Shown here in pieces: positions 43,563 to 53,126 of a DNA stretch of 64,000 bases. Position 1 is the first letter of the stretch. The number at the start of each line of letters is the position of its first letter. This DNA is from an uncultured Neomegalonema sp. (lineage in GTDB: Bacteria > Pseudomonadota > Alphaproteobacteria > Rhodobacterales > Rhodobacteraceae): positions 1 to 64,000 of the forward strand of contig CALLLP010000004.1 of assembly GCA_938008165.1 (NCBI GenBank). Reading direction: 5' to 3'. Below the pieces are notes generated by a model, which was given only the letters and a program-made list of their open reading frames with translations, made no database searches and was not told the DNA's origin. The position numbers were made by a program, and so were the translations under genes.

Positions 43563-45248
43563 ATGATTTCAAGGCGTGAATTCGTGCAGGCGGGCATGGC
43601 CGCAACGGCGCTGACGGGTCTTGGCGGTGGGTGGAGTCGCGCGGCGGCGAATCAGGTGCTGACCCAAGACGCGCTGATCGGCATGAAGCCCGTCGGCAAT
43701 GTCACGATCCTGCATATCACCGATATTCATGCACAGATGAAGCCGATCTATTTTCGCGAACCATCGGTCAATCTGGGCGTTGGCATGGCCGAGGGGCATC
43801 CGCCGCACGTTACCGGGCGGGCCTTTCTCGATCATTTCGGCATCGAGCCAGGCTCGCCCCATGCCTATGCCCTGTCATCGGTCGATTTCGCCGCACTGGC
43901 CGGGGAATACGGCAAAATGGGCGGTCTCGACCGGGCCAGCACCGTCATCAACGCGATCCGCGCCGAGCGCCCTGATGCCCTGCTGCTCGATGGCGGAGAT
44001 ACATGGCAGGGCAGCTATACCGCCAATCAGACCAAGGGGCAGGACATGATCACGGTCATGAACGCCCTGAAACCCGATGCCATGACCGCCCATTGGGAAT
44101 TCACCTATGGCGGCGATTATGTGCGCAAGGTGGCCGAGGCACTGGATTTTCCCCTATTGGGCGCGAATATCTTCGATGCGGAATGGGACGAACCGGCCTA
44201 TGAGGGCGTGACCTATTTCGAGCGGGGTGGCGCGAAGATCGCCGTGATCGGACAGGCCTTTCCCTATATGCCCATCGCCAATCCCCGCTGGATGTTCCCT
44301 GAGCTGAGCTTTGGCATCCGCGAAAAGCGCCTCGTCGAGCTGGTCGGGGAAGCCCGCGAGGAGGAGGGGGCGGCGGCGGTCATCCTGCTGTCGCATAACG
44401 GCTTTGACGTCGACCGAAAGCTGGCCTCGCGGGTGGATGGGATCGATGTGATCCTGACGGGGCATACCCATGACGCCTTTCCCGAACCGTTGATGGTGGA
44501 GGGCACGATGCTGATCGCCAGCGGGTCGAACGGCAAGTTTATCTCACGCCTCGATCTGGATGTGCGGGAGGGGGAGGTAAAGGATTTCGGCTATCGCCTG
44601 ATCCCCGTCTTCTCGGATGTCATCGCCCCCGATCCCGCCATCGCCGCCCTGATCGACGAACAGCGCGCCCCCTATGAGGACGAGCTGGCCCGCGTGATCG
44701 GGCAGACGGATGGCACCCTCTATCGGCGCGGCAATTTCAACGGCACGTGGGATGACGTGATCTGCGACGCGCTTTTGTCGCAGCGGGATGCGGAGATTGC
44801 GCTGTCCCCCGGTTTTCGCTGGGGAACCAGCGTTCCGGCGGGCAGTGATGTGACCGTCGAAGACCTGCACAACGCCACCGCCATGACCTATCCTTCGGCC
44901 TATCGCACCGAGATGAGCGGCGAGATGCTGAAGCTGATCCTTGAGGATGTCTCGGATAATATCTTCAATCCCGACCCCTATTACCAGCAGGGCGGCGATA
45001 TGGTGCGCGTCGGGGGGATGGGATACCGGATCGATGTGCGCGCACCGGCAGGCGAGCGAATCTCCGGGATGACCCATCTGGCGAGCGGCGAGCCGATCGA
45101 GGCATCGCGCGATTATGTCGTATCGGGCTGGGCATCGGTCAACGAGGAGACGACCGGCCCGGCGATCTGGGATGTGGTCGAGGCACATTTCACCGATATT
45201 GGCACTGTCGCCCCCAACGGACAGGCGGCCATCGACATCGTTTTGTAA
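43563..45248 (+). CDS. soxB: SoxB, thiosulfohydrolase
   Basis: This 561-residue Tat-exported enzyme (SRREFVQAG) hydrolyses the sulfonate group from SoxYZ-S-thiosulfate. It has the dimanganese metallophosphoesterase core: DIHAQMKP, LLDGGDTWQGS, AHWEFTYG in place of the GNHE of nucleotidases, LLSHNGFDVD and LTGHTHDA. The C-terminal domain holds TYPSAYRTEMSG. The ATG at 43563 is chosen over an adjacent in-frame GTG. Length matches the family. Confidence 0.96.
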   Translation: MISRREFVQAGMAATALTGLGGGWSRAAANQVLTQDALIGMKPVGNVTILHITDIHAQMKPIYFREPSVNLGVGMAEGHPPHVTGRAFLDHFGIEPGSPHAYALSSVDFAALAGEYGKMGGLDRASTVINAIRAERPDALLLDGGDTWQGSYTANQTKGQDMITVMNALKPDAMTAHWEFTYGGDYVRKVAEALDFPLLGANIFDAEWDEPAYEGVTYFERGGAKIAVIGQAFPYMPIANPRWMFPELSFGIREKRLVELVGEAREEEGAAAVILLSHNGFDVDRKLASRVDGIDVILTGHTHDAFPEPLMVEGTMLIASGSNGKFISRLDLDVREGEVKDFGYRLIPVFSDVIAPDPAIAALIDEQRAPYEDELARVIGQTDGTLYRRGNFNGTWDDVICDALLSQRDAEIALSPGFRWGTSVPAGSDVTVEDLHNATAMTYPSAYRTEMSGEMLKLILEDVSDNIFNPDPYYQQGGDMVRVGGMGYRIDVRAPAGERISGMTHLASGEPIEASRDYVVSGWASVNEETTGPAIWDVVEAHFTDIGTVAPNGQAAIDIVL

Positions 45249-45274
45249 AGACCTCTACGACGCGGAGACGACCC

Positions 45275-46546
45275 ATGACTGAGCGGAAATCCGCCCCCCC
45301 CGATCCCTCGCGCCGCAGGCTGATACGCGGTGCTCTTGCGCTGGGCGGCGCGGCGGCGATTCCGGCAACGGCTCGCGCGGCGGGCGACCCGGCCATCACG
45401 GAATTACAGCCCTGGATGCAATATCTGGGCGATGGTGTCGATGCGCGGCCCTATGGCATGCCCTCGGAACATGAGGTGGATGTGGTGCGCCGCGATGTGC
45501 CGTGGCTGACCGCTGATCCGGTCAGTTCGGTCAATTTCACGCCGCTGCATAAGCTGGACGGCATCATCACGCCGAACGGTCTGTGTTTCGAGCGCCACCA
45601 TGGCGGCGTGGCGGAGGTCGACCCCGCTGTCCATCGTCTGATGATCAACGGTCTTGTCGATAAACCGCTGGTCTTCACCATGGAGGACATCAAGCGCTTT
45701 CCCCGTGTGAACCGGCTCTATTTCCTCGAATGCGCGGCGAATTCGGGGATGGAGTGGCGCGGGGCGCAACTGAACGGGTGTCAGTTTACGCATGGGATGG
45801 TCCATTGTGTGATGTATACCGGCGTTCCGCTGCGCTTTTTGCTGGAGGAAGCGGGGCTGAAACCCGGTGCAGCATGGATCATGCCCGAAGGTGCGGATGC
45901 ATCGGCCATGACCCGCTCGATTCCGATGGAAAAGGCGCTGGACGATTGCCTCGTCGCCTTTGCGATGAACGGCGAGGCGCTGCGCCCCGAACAGGGCTAT
46001 CCGCTGCGTGTCGTCGTGCCCGGATGGGAAGGGAATATGTGGGTGAAATGGCTGCGCCGGATCGAAGTCGGCGATCAGCCATGGCATCACCGCGAGGAAA
46101 CCTCGAAATACACCGACCTGATGGCGAGCGGCAAGGCGCGGCGCTTTACATGGGAGATGGATATCAAATCCGTCATCACCAATCCCTCTCCACAAGCCCC
46201 CATCACCCATGGCAAAGGCCATACGGTGCTGACCGGCCTTGCATGGTCCGGGCGTGGCACGGTGGACCGGGTGGATGTATCGCTCGATGGCGGACGCAAC
46301 TGGCAAAGTGCCCGGATCGATGGGCCGAGCCTGCCGATGGCGCTGCACCGCTTCTATTACGAATTCGACTGGGACGGCGCGCCCCTGCTGCTGCAAAGCC
46401 GCGCCATTGACAGCGCAGGCCATGTACAGCCCACGAAAAAGGCCCTGCGTACCGCGCGGGGCGAGAACTCGATCTACCATAATAACGGCATCCAGACATG
46501 GCATGTGCTCAAGACGGGGGAGGTGGAAAATGTCGAGGTGTCTTAA
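45275..46546 (+). CDS. soxC: SoxC, molybdenum sulfane dehydrogenase subunit
   Basis: This 423-residue Tat substrate ([15 protein letters not shown]) belongs to the sulfite oxidase family. The Mo-ligating Cys is in [12 protein letters not shown]. The C-terminal dimerisation domain starts near residue 310 ([13 protein letters not shown]). With SoxD it removes six electrons from the carrier-bound sulfane sulfur, so sulfur globules should not accumulate. It overlaps soxD by 17 bp. Confidence 0.95.
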   Translation: MTERKSAPPDPSRRRLIRGALALGGAAAIPATARAAGDPAITELQPWMQYLGDGVDARPYGMPSEHEVDVVRRDVPWLTADPVSSVNFTPLHKLDGIITPNGLCFERHHGGVAEVDPAVHRLMINGLVDKPLVFTMEDIKRFPRVNRLYFLECAANSGMEWRGAQLNGCQFTHGMVHCVMYTGVPLRFLLEEAGLKPGAAWIMPEGADASAMTRSIPMEKALDDCLVAFAMNGEALRPEQGYPLRVVVPGWEGNMWVKWLRRIEVGDQPWHHREETSKYTDLMASGKARRFTWEMDIKSVITNPSPQAPITHGKGHTVLTGLAWSGRGTVDRVDVSLDGGRNWQSARIDGPSLPMALHRFYYEFDWDGAPLLLQSRAIDSAGHVQPTKKALRTARGENSIYHNNGIQTWHVLKTGEVENVEVS

Positions 46547-47522
46547 GCTGGCCGCCGCCCTTGCAGCCCTTGCCGCCCTTGTCGTCACGCCGGTTATGGC
46601 CGGTGGCCTGGGCCTGGGCCGCGAGGCGACGCCGGACGAAATCGCGGCATGGGACATCGATGTGCGCCCCGATGGGGCGGGCCTGCCAGAGGGGTCGGGC
46701 AATGCCTATGACGGCGAGGAAATCTACGCCGAGAAATGTGCCGTCTGCCATGGCGATTTTGGCGAGGGGGCCGGGCGCTGGCCCGTTCTGGCCGGGGGGC
46801 AGGGCACCCTGACGAGCGATCGCCCGGTCAAGACCATCGGCTCGTACTGGCCCTATCTGTCGACGGTCTGGGATTATGTCCACCGCGCGATGCCCTTTGG
46901 CGAGGCCCAATCGCTCGATAATGACGAGGTCTACGCCATCACGGCCTATCTGCTCTATATGAACGATGTGATCGATGACGATGAATTCGAGTTGTCGCGG
47001 GACAGTTTTGCCGAGGTGGAGATGCCCAATGCGGGCGGGTTCTTCGACGATATGCGCCCCGATACCCCGACCTTGGCTCAGGCCGAACCCTGTATGCGCG
47101 ATTGCAAGCCCGGCCCGGTCACGATCCTCATGACCGCGAAGGCGCTCGACGTGACGCCGGAAACCGATGAGGGCGACGAACCGGAGGCGGCGCCGTCGCT
47201 TGATCCGGCGCTGGTCGAGGCGGGGGCGAAGGTCTTCCGGAAATGCAAAGCCTGCCATCAGGTCGGCGAGAACGCTCAGAACAAGACCGGCCCAAGCCTG
47301 AACGGCATTGTCGGTCATGCCGCCGGGGCCGTGGCGGGCTTTACATATTCAAAGGCGCTGGCGGCGGCCGGTCAAGACGGTCTCGTCTGGAGCGCGGCGG
47401 AGCTGGAAGCCTTTCTCGCCAAACCGAAAACCTATCTCAAGGGCACCAAAATGTCCTTTGCGGGCATCCGAAAGGAAGAGGAGCGCGCGGCGGTGATCGA
47501 ATATCTGCGCTCCTTCGAGTGA
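46530..47522 (+). CDS. soxD: SoxD, diheme cytochrome subunit
   Basis: This 330-residue exported protein has two class I heme sites, CAVCH near residue 68 and CKACH near residue 248. The second domain is a mitochondrial-like cytochrome c ([22 protein letters not shown] with the Met ligand). It takes electrons from SoxC. The ATG at 46530 lies inside soxC, so translation is coupled. The signal peptide is [18 protein letters not shown]. Confidence 0.94.
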   Translation: MSRCLKLAAALAALAALVVTPVMAGGLGLGREATPDEIAAWDIDVRPDGAGLPEGSGNAYDGEEIYAEKCAVCHGDFGEGAGRWPVLAGGQGTLTSDRPVKTIGSYWPYLSTVWDYVHRAMPFGEAQSLDNDEVYAITAYLLYMNDVIDDDEFELSRDSFAEVEMPNAGGFFDDMRPDTPTLAQAEPCMRDCKPGPVTILMTAKALDVTPETDEGDEPEAAPSLDPALVEAGAKVFRKCKACHQVGENAQNKTGPSLNGIVGHAAGAVAGFTYSKALAAAGQDGLVWSAAELEAFLAKPKTYLKGTKMSFAGIRKEEERAAVIEYLRSFE

Positions 47523-47578
47523 CCGGATAGGCGGTCCACTGCCGGACAGGACAGTAGGACAGGAAAGGATGGTCTGCC

Positions 47579-48544
47579 ATGCGCTTGGCTCAATGCATAC
47601 CGGCGGTCATCGTCGCGGCCATGGGGGCAAGCGTCCTGCCCGCCGCCGCCGATCAGTCGATCCCGGATCAATACCCGGCCTCGCTGCTGTATCAAAAGCC
47701 GGTCGAGGTGATCCCGCATGTGTGGTCCGCCATCGGCGCCACCGCGCCTTCCACCTATGAGAATGCAGGGCATAACAACAACCTGAGCTTTATCGTCACC
47801 GGCGAGGGGGTCGTGGTCGTCAATGGCGGTGGCTCCTACGGGCTGGCCAAGGCGCTGCATACGGAGATCGGGGCGATTACCGACGAGCCGGTCGTCCTCG
47901 TCATCAACGAGAACGGTCAGGGCCATGCCATGCTCGGCAATTCCTACTGGTCGGAGCAGGGCGTCGCCATTCTGGCCCATGAAGACGCCGCCGAAGAATT
48001 CGAGGAGCGCGGCTACGATCTTCTCGACAGCGCGAAAAGCCGCCTCAAGGATCGCGCGGATCAAACGGATGTCGCTCTGCCGACCGAAACATTCGAGGAT
48101 GCGAAGACAATCGATCTGGGCCGGTTTCGCATCGAGGTGCTGCATCTCGGCCCCGCCCATTCGCCGGGGGATATTCAGGTCTGGCTGCCGGAGGAAAAAC
48201 TGGTGATTGCGGGGGATATGGCCTTCCATGAACGCCTGCCCCCGATCTTTGACGAGACGGATACGGCGGGGTGGATCGAGACATGGAACGGGCCGTTCGA
48301 GGGTCTGGGCGCGGTCTATGTGATACCCGGCCACGGCCACCCGACCAATATGGCGCAGATACGCCGCTATACCCGTGATTATCTTGTCGATCTGCGCGAG
48401 AAAATCGCGGCGGTCATCGAGAATGGCGAGGGGCTGGCGCAGGCCTATTACGTCGATCAATCCGCCTATGCCCATCTCGATACATTCGAGGAACTCGCGA
48501 CCCGTAATGCGGGCCGGGTCTTCGAGGCGATGGAATGGGAATAG
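47579..48544 (+). CDS. Metallo-beta-lactamase-fold protein with altered metal motif
   Basis: This 321-residue exported protein (signal ending LPAAAD) has the metallo-beta-lactamase fold and is related to SoxH and the quinoprotein-relay hydrolases. The first metal motif HxHxDH is replaced by NENGQGH (Asn110, Asn112, Gly115, His116). His194 (GPAHSPGD), Asp213 (AGDMAF) and His252/His254 (PGHGHP) are kept. The usual Asp of the preceding strand is Asn (VVVVNGGG). One metal site may therefore be missing, or the protein may bind a different ligand. It lies 57 bp after soxD and just before a normal SoxH-like gene. Confidence 0.8.
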   Translation: MRLAQCIPAVIVAAMGASVLPAAADQSIPDQYPASLLYQKPVEVIPHVWSAIGATAPSTYENAGHNNNLSFIVTGEGVVVVNGGGSYGLAKALHTEIGAITDEPVVLVINENGQGHAMLGNSYWSEQGVAILAHEDAAEEFEERGYDLLDSAKSRLKDRADQTDVALPTETFEDAKTIDLGRFRIEVLHLGPAHSPGDIQVWLPEEKLVIAGDMAFHERLPPIFDETDTAGWIETWNGPFEGLGAVYVIPGHGHPTNMAQIRRYTRDYLVDLREKIAAVIENGEGLAQAYYVDQSAYAHLDTFEELATRNAGRVFEAMEWE

Positions 48545-48569
48545 GGGAATGGGAATAGGGGTAAACGCC

Positions 48570-49466
48570 ATGGACCGCCGCCGCTTCCTGTCCCTTGCCG
48601 CCGCCGGTATGGCATCGACCGCCTTTCGCGCCCATGCCTTAGAGATCGGTGAGGCGACCCTGCGCACGGTCAGTGACGGGCAGTTGAGCCTGCCGCCTGA
48701 TTTCCTGTTCAGCGCCATGCCCCAGGACCAGCTAGGCGCAGTGCTGACGGCGCAGGGCATCGACCGGACCGCCCCGTTGACACCGCCCTGCAACGTGACC
48801 GTTCTTCAGGATGCGGATCGCGTGGTGCTGTTCGATGCCGGGTCGGGGTCGAATTTTCAGGACGGGGTCGGCACCCTGATCGACGCTCTCGATCATATCG
48901 ATATCGCACCCGAAGATGTGACCCATATCGTCTTTACCCATGGCCATCCCGACCACCTGTGGGGCGTGCTCGACGATTTCGATGATCTGACATTCCCCGA
49001 TGCGGTGCCTATGATGGGACAGGCCGAACATGCGTATTGGAGCGATCCGGCCACCGTCGAGAGCATCGGCGAGGCCCGCGCCGCCTTTGCCGCCGGAGCC
49101 TTGCGGCGGTTGCAGGCGATCGGTGGCGACATGGTGCTGTTTGAGGGGGGCGAGGATATTCTGCCCGGCATCACCGCTGTCTCCACACCCGGTCATACGC
49201 CGGGGCATATGGCATTTCGCATCGCCTTTGGTCCCCACGAGGCGATGGTGGTGGGCGATGCCATCGGCAATCCCCATATCGCCTTTGCCCGCCCCGAATG
49301 GCCCTCAGGGTCGGATCAGGACAGGGCGCTGGGGGCGAAGACGCGGGCGCGCCTGCTGGATCAACTGGCGACGGATGCCGTGCCGATGGTCGGGTTTCAC
49401 CTGCCCGATGGTGGCATCGGGCGGGCGATCGCGGTGGAGGACGGGTATCGGTTCGACGCGGATTGA
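48570..49466 (+). CDS. soxH: SoxH-like metallo-beta-lactamase-fold hydrolase
   Basis: This 298-residue Tat-exported protein (MDRRRFLSLAAAG) has the complete metal set: THGHPDH, a His in STPGHTPGHM, Asp in VVGDAIGN, and a His in GFHLPDGG. SoxH is not needed for thiosulfate oxidation in Paracoccus, and its substrate is unknown. I prefer the ATG at 48570, which has AGGGG 8 bases upstream, over the ATG at 48549. It closes the sox cluster; no clear terminator follows. Confidence 0.83.
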   Translation: MDRRRFLSLAAAGMASTAFRAHALEIGEATLRTVSDGQLSLPPDFLFSAMPQDQLGAVLTAQGIDRTAPLTPPCNVTVLQDADRVVLFDAGSGSNFQDGVGTLIDALDHIDIAPEDVTHIVFTHGHPDHLWGVLDDFDDLTFPDAVPMMGQAEHAYWSDPATVESIGEARAAFAAGALRRLQAIGGDMVLFEGGEDILPGITAVSTPGHTPGHMAFRIAFGPHEAMVVGDAIGNPHIAFARPEWPSGSDQDRALGAKTRARLLDQLATDAVPMVGFHLPDGGIGRAIAVEDGYRFDAD

Positions 49467-49492
49467 CGCGGGTTGAGGCGGGGCAGGATGCC

Positions 49493-50461
49493 TCATCGTT
49501 CCTTCTGATAGGGCGTCCCCAGCGCTGCGGGGGGCGTCGCCTTGCCGAAAAATCCTGCGAGCAACACGACGGTTGCCACATAGGGCAGGATCAGGACGAC
49601 CTCGATGGGAATTTCGCCGATCACGGGCAGGGGGGTGCCTTGTATCCGCGCGGCCCCCGCTTCGAGAAAGCCGAATAGCAGGCAGGCGAACAGCACGCTC
49701 CAAGGCCGCCATTTGCCGAAGATCATGGCCGCCAGCGCGATATATCCCTTGCCTGCGCTCATCTCGCGCACGAATCCGGCCCCGTGGGCGGTGGAGAGAA
49801 ACGCCCCCGCGATCCCGCATAATATCCCGGCGATGATCAGTGCCCGGTAGCGCAGCCACGGCACCGAAATGCCCGCGCTGTCCACGGCGGCGGGCATCTC
49901 GCCCACGGCCCGCAGGCGTAGCCCGAACCGCGTGCGCCACAGCAGCCACCAGACCAGCGGCACGGAGACCACCGCGAGATAGACCGGCAGGGTATGCCCC
50001 GACACCAGCTCCGCCCAGAATGGCCCGAATACGGGTAGCTCCGCGAGGCTCACGCTCCCCGGCAGGTCGAGCGACGGAAACCGTGCCTCGCGGGGCAGGG
50101 AGGGGGTCTGCCCGCCCTGACGAAACAAGGCGACCCCCACCACGACGGTCAGGCCGGAGGCGAGGATATTGATGGCGATGCCCGAAATGATCTGCTCGCC
50201 GCGATGGGTGATGCAGGCGAATCCATGGATCATCGACAGGATGATCGATACCCCGATGGCCACCACCAGCCCTGCCCATGCAGAGCCGGTCAGCGCGGCC
50301 ATTGCCGCCGCCGCAAAGGCCGAGGCGAGCAGCTTGCCCTCCAGCCCGATATCCACGATGCCTGCGCGCTCCGAGACCAGCCCCGCCATCGCACAGAGGA
50401 TCAGGGGCGTGGCGACCCGCAGGGTCGAATCGAGGATCAGCAGAGCATCGAGCCATGTCAT
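49493..50461 (-). CDS. BMP-type nucleoside ABC permease 2
   Basis: This 322-residue inner-membrane permease belongs to the branched-chain/ribose-like family that serves BMP importers (NupQ/YufQ). Signatures are LILCAMAGLVSERAGIVDIGLEGKLL near the start and GFACITHRGEQIISGIAINILASG. It is the last gene of the nucleoside operon and pairs with the permease encoded 3 bp upstream. The much longer frame covering it is a shadow. Confidence 0.92.
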   Translation of the reverse strand: MTWLDALLILDSTLRVATPLILCAMAGLVSERAGIVDIGLEGKLLASAFAAAAMAALTGSAWAGLVVAIGVSIILSMIHGFACITHRGEQIISGIAINILASGLTVVVGVALFRQGGQTPSLPREARFPSLDLPGSVSLAELPVFGPFWAELVSGHTLPVYLAVVSVPLVWWLLWRTRFGLRLRAVGEMPAAVDSAGISVPWLRYRALIIAGILCGIAGAFLSTAHGAGFVREMSAGKGYIALAAMIFGKWRPWSVLFACLLFGFLEAGAARIQGTPLPVIGEIPIEVVLILPYVATVVLLAGFFGKATPPAALGTPYQKER

Positions 50462-50464
50462 CGC

Positions 50465-51547
50465 CTAGGCCCTCCCGATCCTGCGCGCGACCCATGGCAC
50501 GAACATCAGGCTGAGCGCGCCGGAAAACAGGATGATCAGCCCCTGTATCACCAACACCATCTCGCGTGTGATCGTCTGGAATTCGAAATCCAGCTCCGTT
50601 CCGCCCTGAAACAAGGCACCGAACAGAAATGCCGCGAGAAGGATGCCGACCGGGTGGCTGCGCCCCATCAATGCCACGGCAATGCCGGTAAAGCCGAACC
50701 CTGACGGAAAGTTGAGCACCACCTTGCCTTGCGCGCCCAGCAGCGTATTGATCGCCATCAAGCCCGCCAGCGCCCCTGAAATCGCCATGGCCGTCACGAT
50801 CATCCGTTTGACGGGAATGCCCGCATAGACGGCGGCGGACCCGGACTCGCCCATGGCCCGCAGCGCATATCCCCACCGCGTGCGCCAGATCAGCACCCAG
50901 ACCCCGACACAGGCCAGTAGCGCAAGGGGAAAGGCCAGATTCAGCGGCGTGCTGGCCATGTCAAAGCCCAGCGCATTCGCAATATCGTGGATCGCGGGCA
51001 GGCGCGCGGCATCGGCGATTTCCCGGCTTTCGGGGTTGGACTGGCCGGATCGCATCAACGCCCCCGCCAGCAGCGCGACCATCAATCCCGCGCCGATAAA
51101 GTTGAACATGATCGTCGTGATGACGATGTGACTCCCCCGATGGGCCTGCAACCAGCCGGGGATGATCGCCCATGCCGCCCCCATCGCCGCCGCCCCCGCG
51201 ATGGCCAGCGGGATCAGGATCGCGCTTGGCATCCATCCATCAAAGGCCAGACAGACGAGCAATCCGCCCAAGCCGCCCAGATATGCCTGTCCCTCGCCGC
51301 CGATATTGAACAATCGCGCATGAAAGGCGACCGCGACGGCAAGGCCCGTGAAGATGAAACTGGTCGTGTAATAGAGCGTGTAGCCGAATGCGCCTTCATA
51401 GAGAAACGCCCCTTCGATCATCACGCGCAGCGCGTCGAGCGGGTTTTCGCCGATGGCCAGCACCACGAGCGCCGCGACCCCTAAGGCCAGAGACAGGTTG
51501 AGCAGCGGGATCAGAATATAATCGGCCCAGCCGGGTAAGCGCTTCAT
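50465..51547 (-). CDS. BMP-type nucleoside ABC permease 1
   Basis: This 360-residue permease (NupP/YufP type) has the family segments FHARLFNIGGEGQAYLGGL and HRGSHIVITTIMFNFIGAGL, and ends in SLMFVPWVARR. It overlaps the ATPase gene by 4 bp. Together with the second permease it forms the transmembrane pore for nucleosides. Confidence 0.92.
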   Translation of the reverse strand: MKRLPGWADYILIPLLNLSLALGVAALVVLAIGENPLDALRVMIEGAFLYEGAFGYTLYYTTSFIFTGLAVAVAFHARLFNIGGEGQAYLGGLGGLLVCLAFDGWMPSAILIPLAIAGAAAMGAAWAIIPGWLQAHRGSHIVITTIMFNFIGAGLMVALLAGALMRSGQSNPESREIADAARLPAIHDIANALGFDMASTPLNLAFPLALLACVGVWVLIWRTRWGYALRAMGESGSAAVYAGIPVKRMIVTAMAISGALAGLMAINTLLGAQGKVVLNFPSGFGFTGIAVALMGRSHPVGILLAAFLFGALFQGGTELDFEFQTITREMVLVIQGLIILFSGALSLMFVPWVARRIGRA

Positions 51548-53124
51548 GCCGCCGCCTCCACGCCCGCCATCATCAGGCCCAGCCGCGTTACATCCGCCTC
51601 CCCGCGCGGGATCTCGCCGATGATGCGCCCGGCATTCATCACCGCGATCCGGTCGGCGAGGGCGAGGATTTCATCCAGCTCGACCGAGACGAGCAGGATG
51701 GCGCAACCCGCCGCCTTGCGCGCCATGATCTCGGCATGGATGAAGGCGATGCCGCCAATATCGACCCCGCGTGTTGGCTGCCCGATCAACATGATGCGCG
51801 GTTCGGTCTCGATTTCGCGGGCGAGGACCAGCTTTTGCTGATTGCCGCCCGAGAACCCGATTGCGGGCAGGCGCGGGGCGGGGGGGCGCACATCGAAGCG
51901 CGCCATCAGCGTCTCGCAATGCGCCTGCATCGCGGTGGGGTCGAGCAGGCGACCGCTGCCGGTTTGGGGACCGTCATGATAGCCGAGCACCGCGTTTTCC
52001 CGTGCTTCGAAGGGTAAGACGAGGGCGCGGCGGTGGCGATCCTCCGGGATATGGGCAATGCCCGCCCGGCGCATCTCGGCGGGGTCCATCGCGGCAGAGC
52101 GGTCGACGATGCGCTCGCCGATCACCAATCGACCCTCCTGCACCGGGGCGATGCCTGAGAGCAGGTCGAGCAGTTCCGATTGTCCATTTCCCGACACCCC
52201 GGCCAGCCCCAGAATATCACCCGCGCGCAGATCGAGCGATATATCCGACAGGCGCGCGACGCCGCCCTCGTCATGCCATGTCAATCCCTGCACGGCCATC
52301 GCCACCGCGCCCGGTTGCGTCGCGATGCGCTCGACCTGTAGCGAGACCGCCCGCCCGACCATCATATCGGCCAGTTCCTCGCGCGTCGTTTCGGATGTGG
52401 TGCGGTGGCCGATCATCCGACCGCGCCGCATGACAGAGACGGTATCCGTCACCTCCATGATCTCGCGCAGTTTATGGGTAATCAGCACGATCGTGACGCC
52501 CTGTTCGCGCAGGCCGCGCAGGATGTCGAAAAAGCGATCCGTTTCGGCGGGGGTCAGAACGCCGGTTGGCTCGTCGAGGATCAGGATACGCGCCCCCCGG
52601 CGCAGCGCTTTGAGGATTTCGACCCGTTGTTGCAGACCGACGGGCAGTTCCTCGATGACCGCATCGGGGTCGATTTCCAGCGCGTAGTCGCGCTCCAGCC
52701 GCAACAATTCTGCGCGGGTGGCCGCCGCCCCGCCGCGCAGCATCGCCCCGCCCTCCGCGCCCAGCATGATATTTTCGAGCACGGTAAAGGTGGGCACAAG
52801 CATGAAATGCTGGTGCACCATGCCGATGCCATGGGCGATGGCGTCGGCGCTTGTCAGGATTGGGGCGGGCCGCCCTTCGATCTCGATGGCGCCGGAATCG
52901 GCAGTGTAGAATCCGTAGAGGATGGAGACGAGGGTGGATTTGCCCGCGCCATTCTCGCCGATAATGCCGTGGATCGTGCCCGGCGCGATTTCCAGATCCA
53001 CGGCATCATTGGCGATAACGGGCCCGAACCGTTTGGTGATTCCGGTCAGGCGGATGGCGGGTGTCGCGTATGATGATCCAACAGGCCCCGGCGCCGGGCC
53101 GGGGCGGGAGGGCGTGTGGGACAC
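51544..53124 (-). CDS. Double ABC ATPase of a nucleoside importer
   Basis: This 526-residue protein has two ATP-binding cassettes in one chain. The first has Walker A GENGAGKST and ILDEPTGVLTPAE. The second half has a degenerate Walker A region (GVSGNGQSELLD) and signature FSGGNQQKLVLARE, as usual for NupO/YufO and RbsA. It carries an N-terminal Pro/Gly stretch encoded by a GC palindrome (53085-53105), absent from typical members. It starts 2 bp after the binding-protein gene. Confidence 0.93.
   Translation of the reverse strand: MSHTPSRPGPAPGPVGSSYATPAIRLTGITKRFGPVIANDAVDLEIAPGTIHGIIGENGAGKSTLVSILYGFYTADSGAIEIEGRPAPILTSADAIAHGIGMVHQHFMLVPTFTVLENIMLGAEGGAMLRGGAAATRAELLRLERDYALEIDPDAVIEELPVGLQQRVEILKALRRGARILILDEPTGVLTPAETDRFFDILRGLREQGVTIVLITHKLREIMEVTDTVSVMRRGRMIGHRTTSETTREELADMMVGRAVSLQVERIATQPGAVAMAVQGLTWHDEGGVARLSDISLDLRAGDILGLAGVSGNGQSELLDLLSGIAPVQEGRLVIGERIVDRSAAMDPAEMRRAGIAHIPEDRHRRALVLPFEARENAVLGYHDGPQTGSGRLLDPTAMQAHCETLMARFDVRPPAPRLPAIGFSGGNQQKLVLAREIETEPRIMLIGQPTRGVDIGGIAFIHAEIMARKAAGCAILLVSVELDEILALADRIAVMNAGRIIGEIPRGEADVTRLGLMMAGVEAAA
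53085..53105. repeat. REP-like GC palindrome inside the ATPase N terminus
   Basis: GCCCCG, a 9-base middle and CGGGGC match the palindrome at 34909-34930 and its flanks (both begin AGGCCCCG and end CCGGGGC). Here it lies in the reading frame and encodes part of the Pro/Gly-rich start of the ATPase. Confidence 0.45.
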
Positions 53125-53126
53125 GG

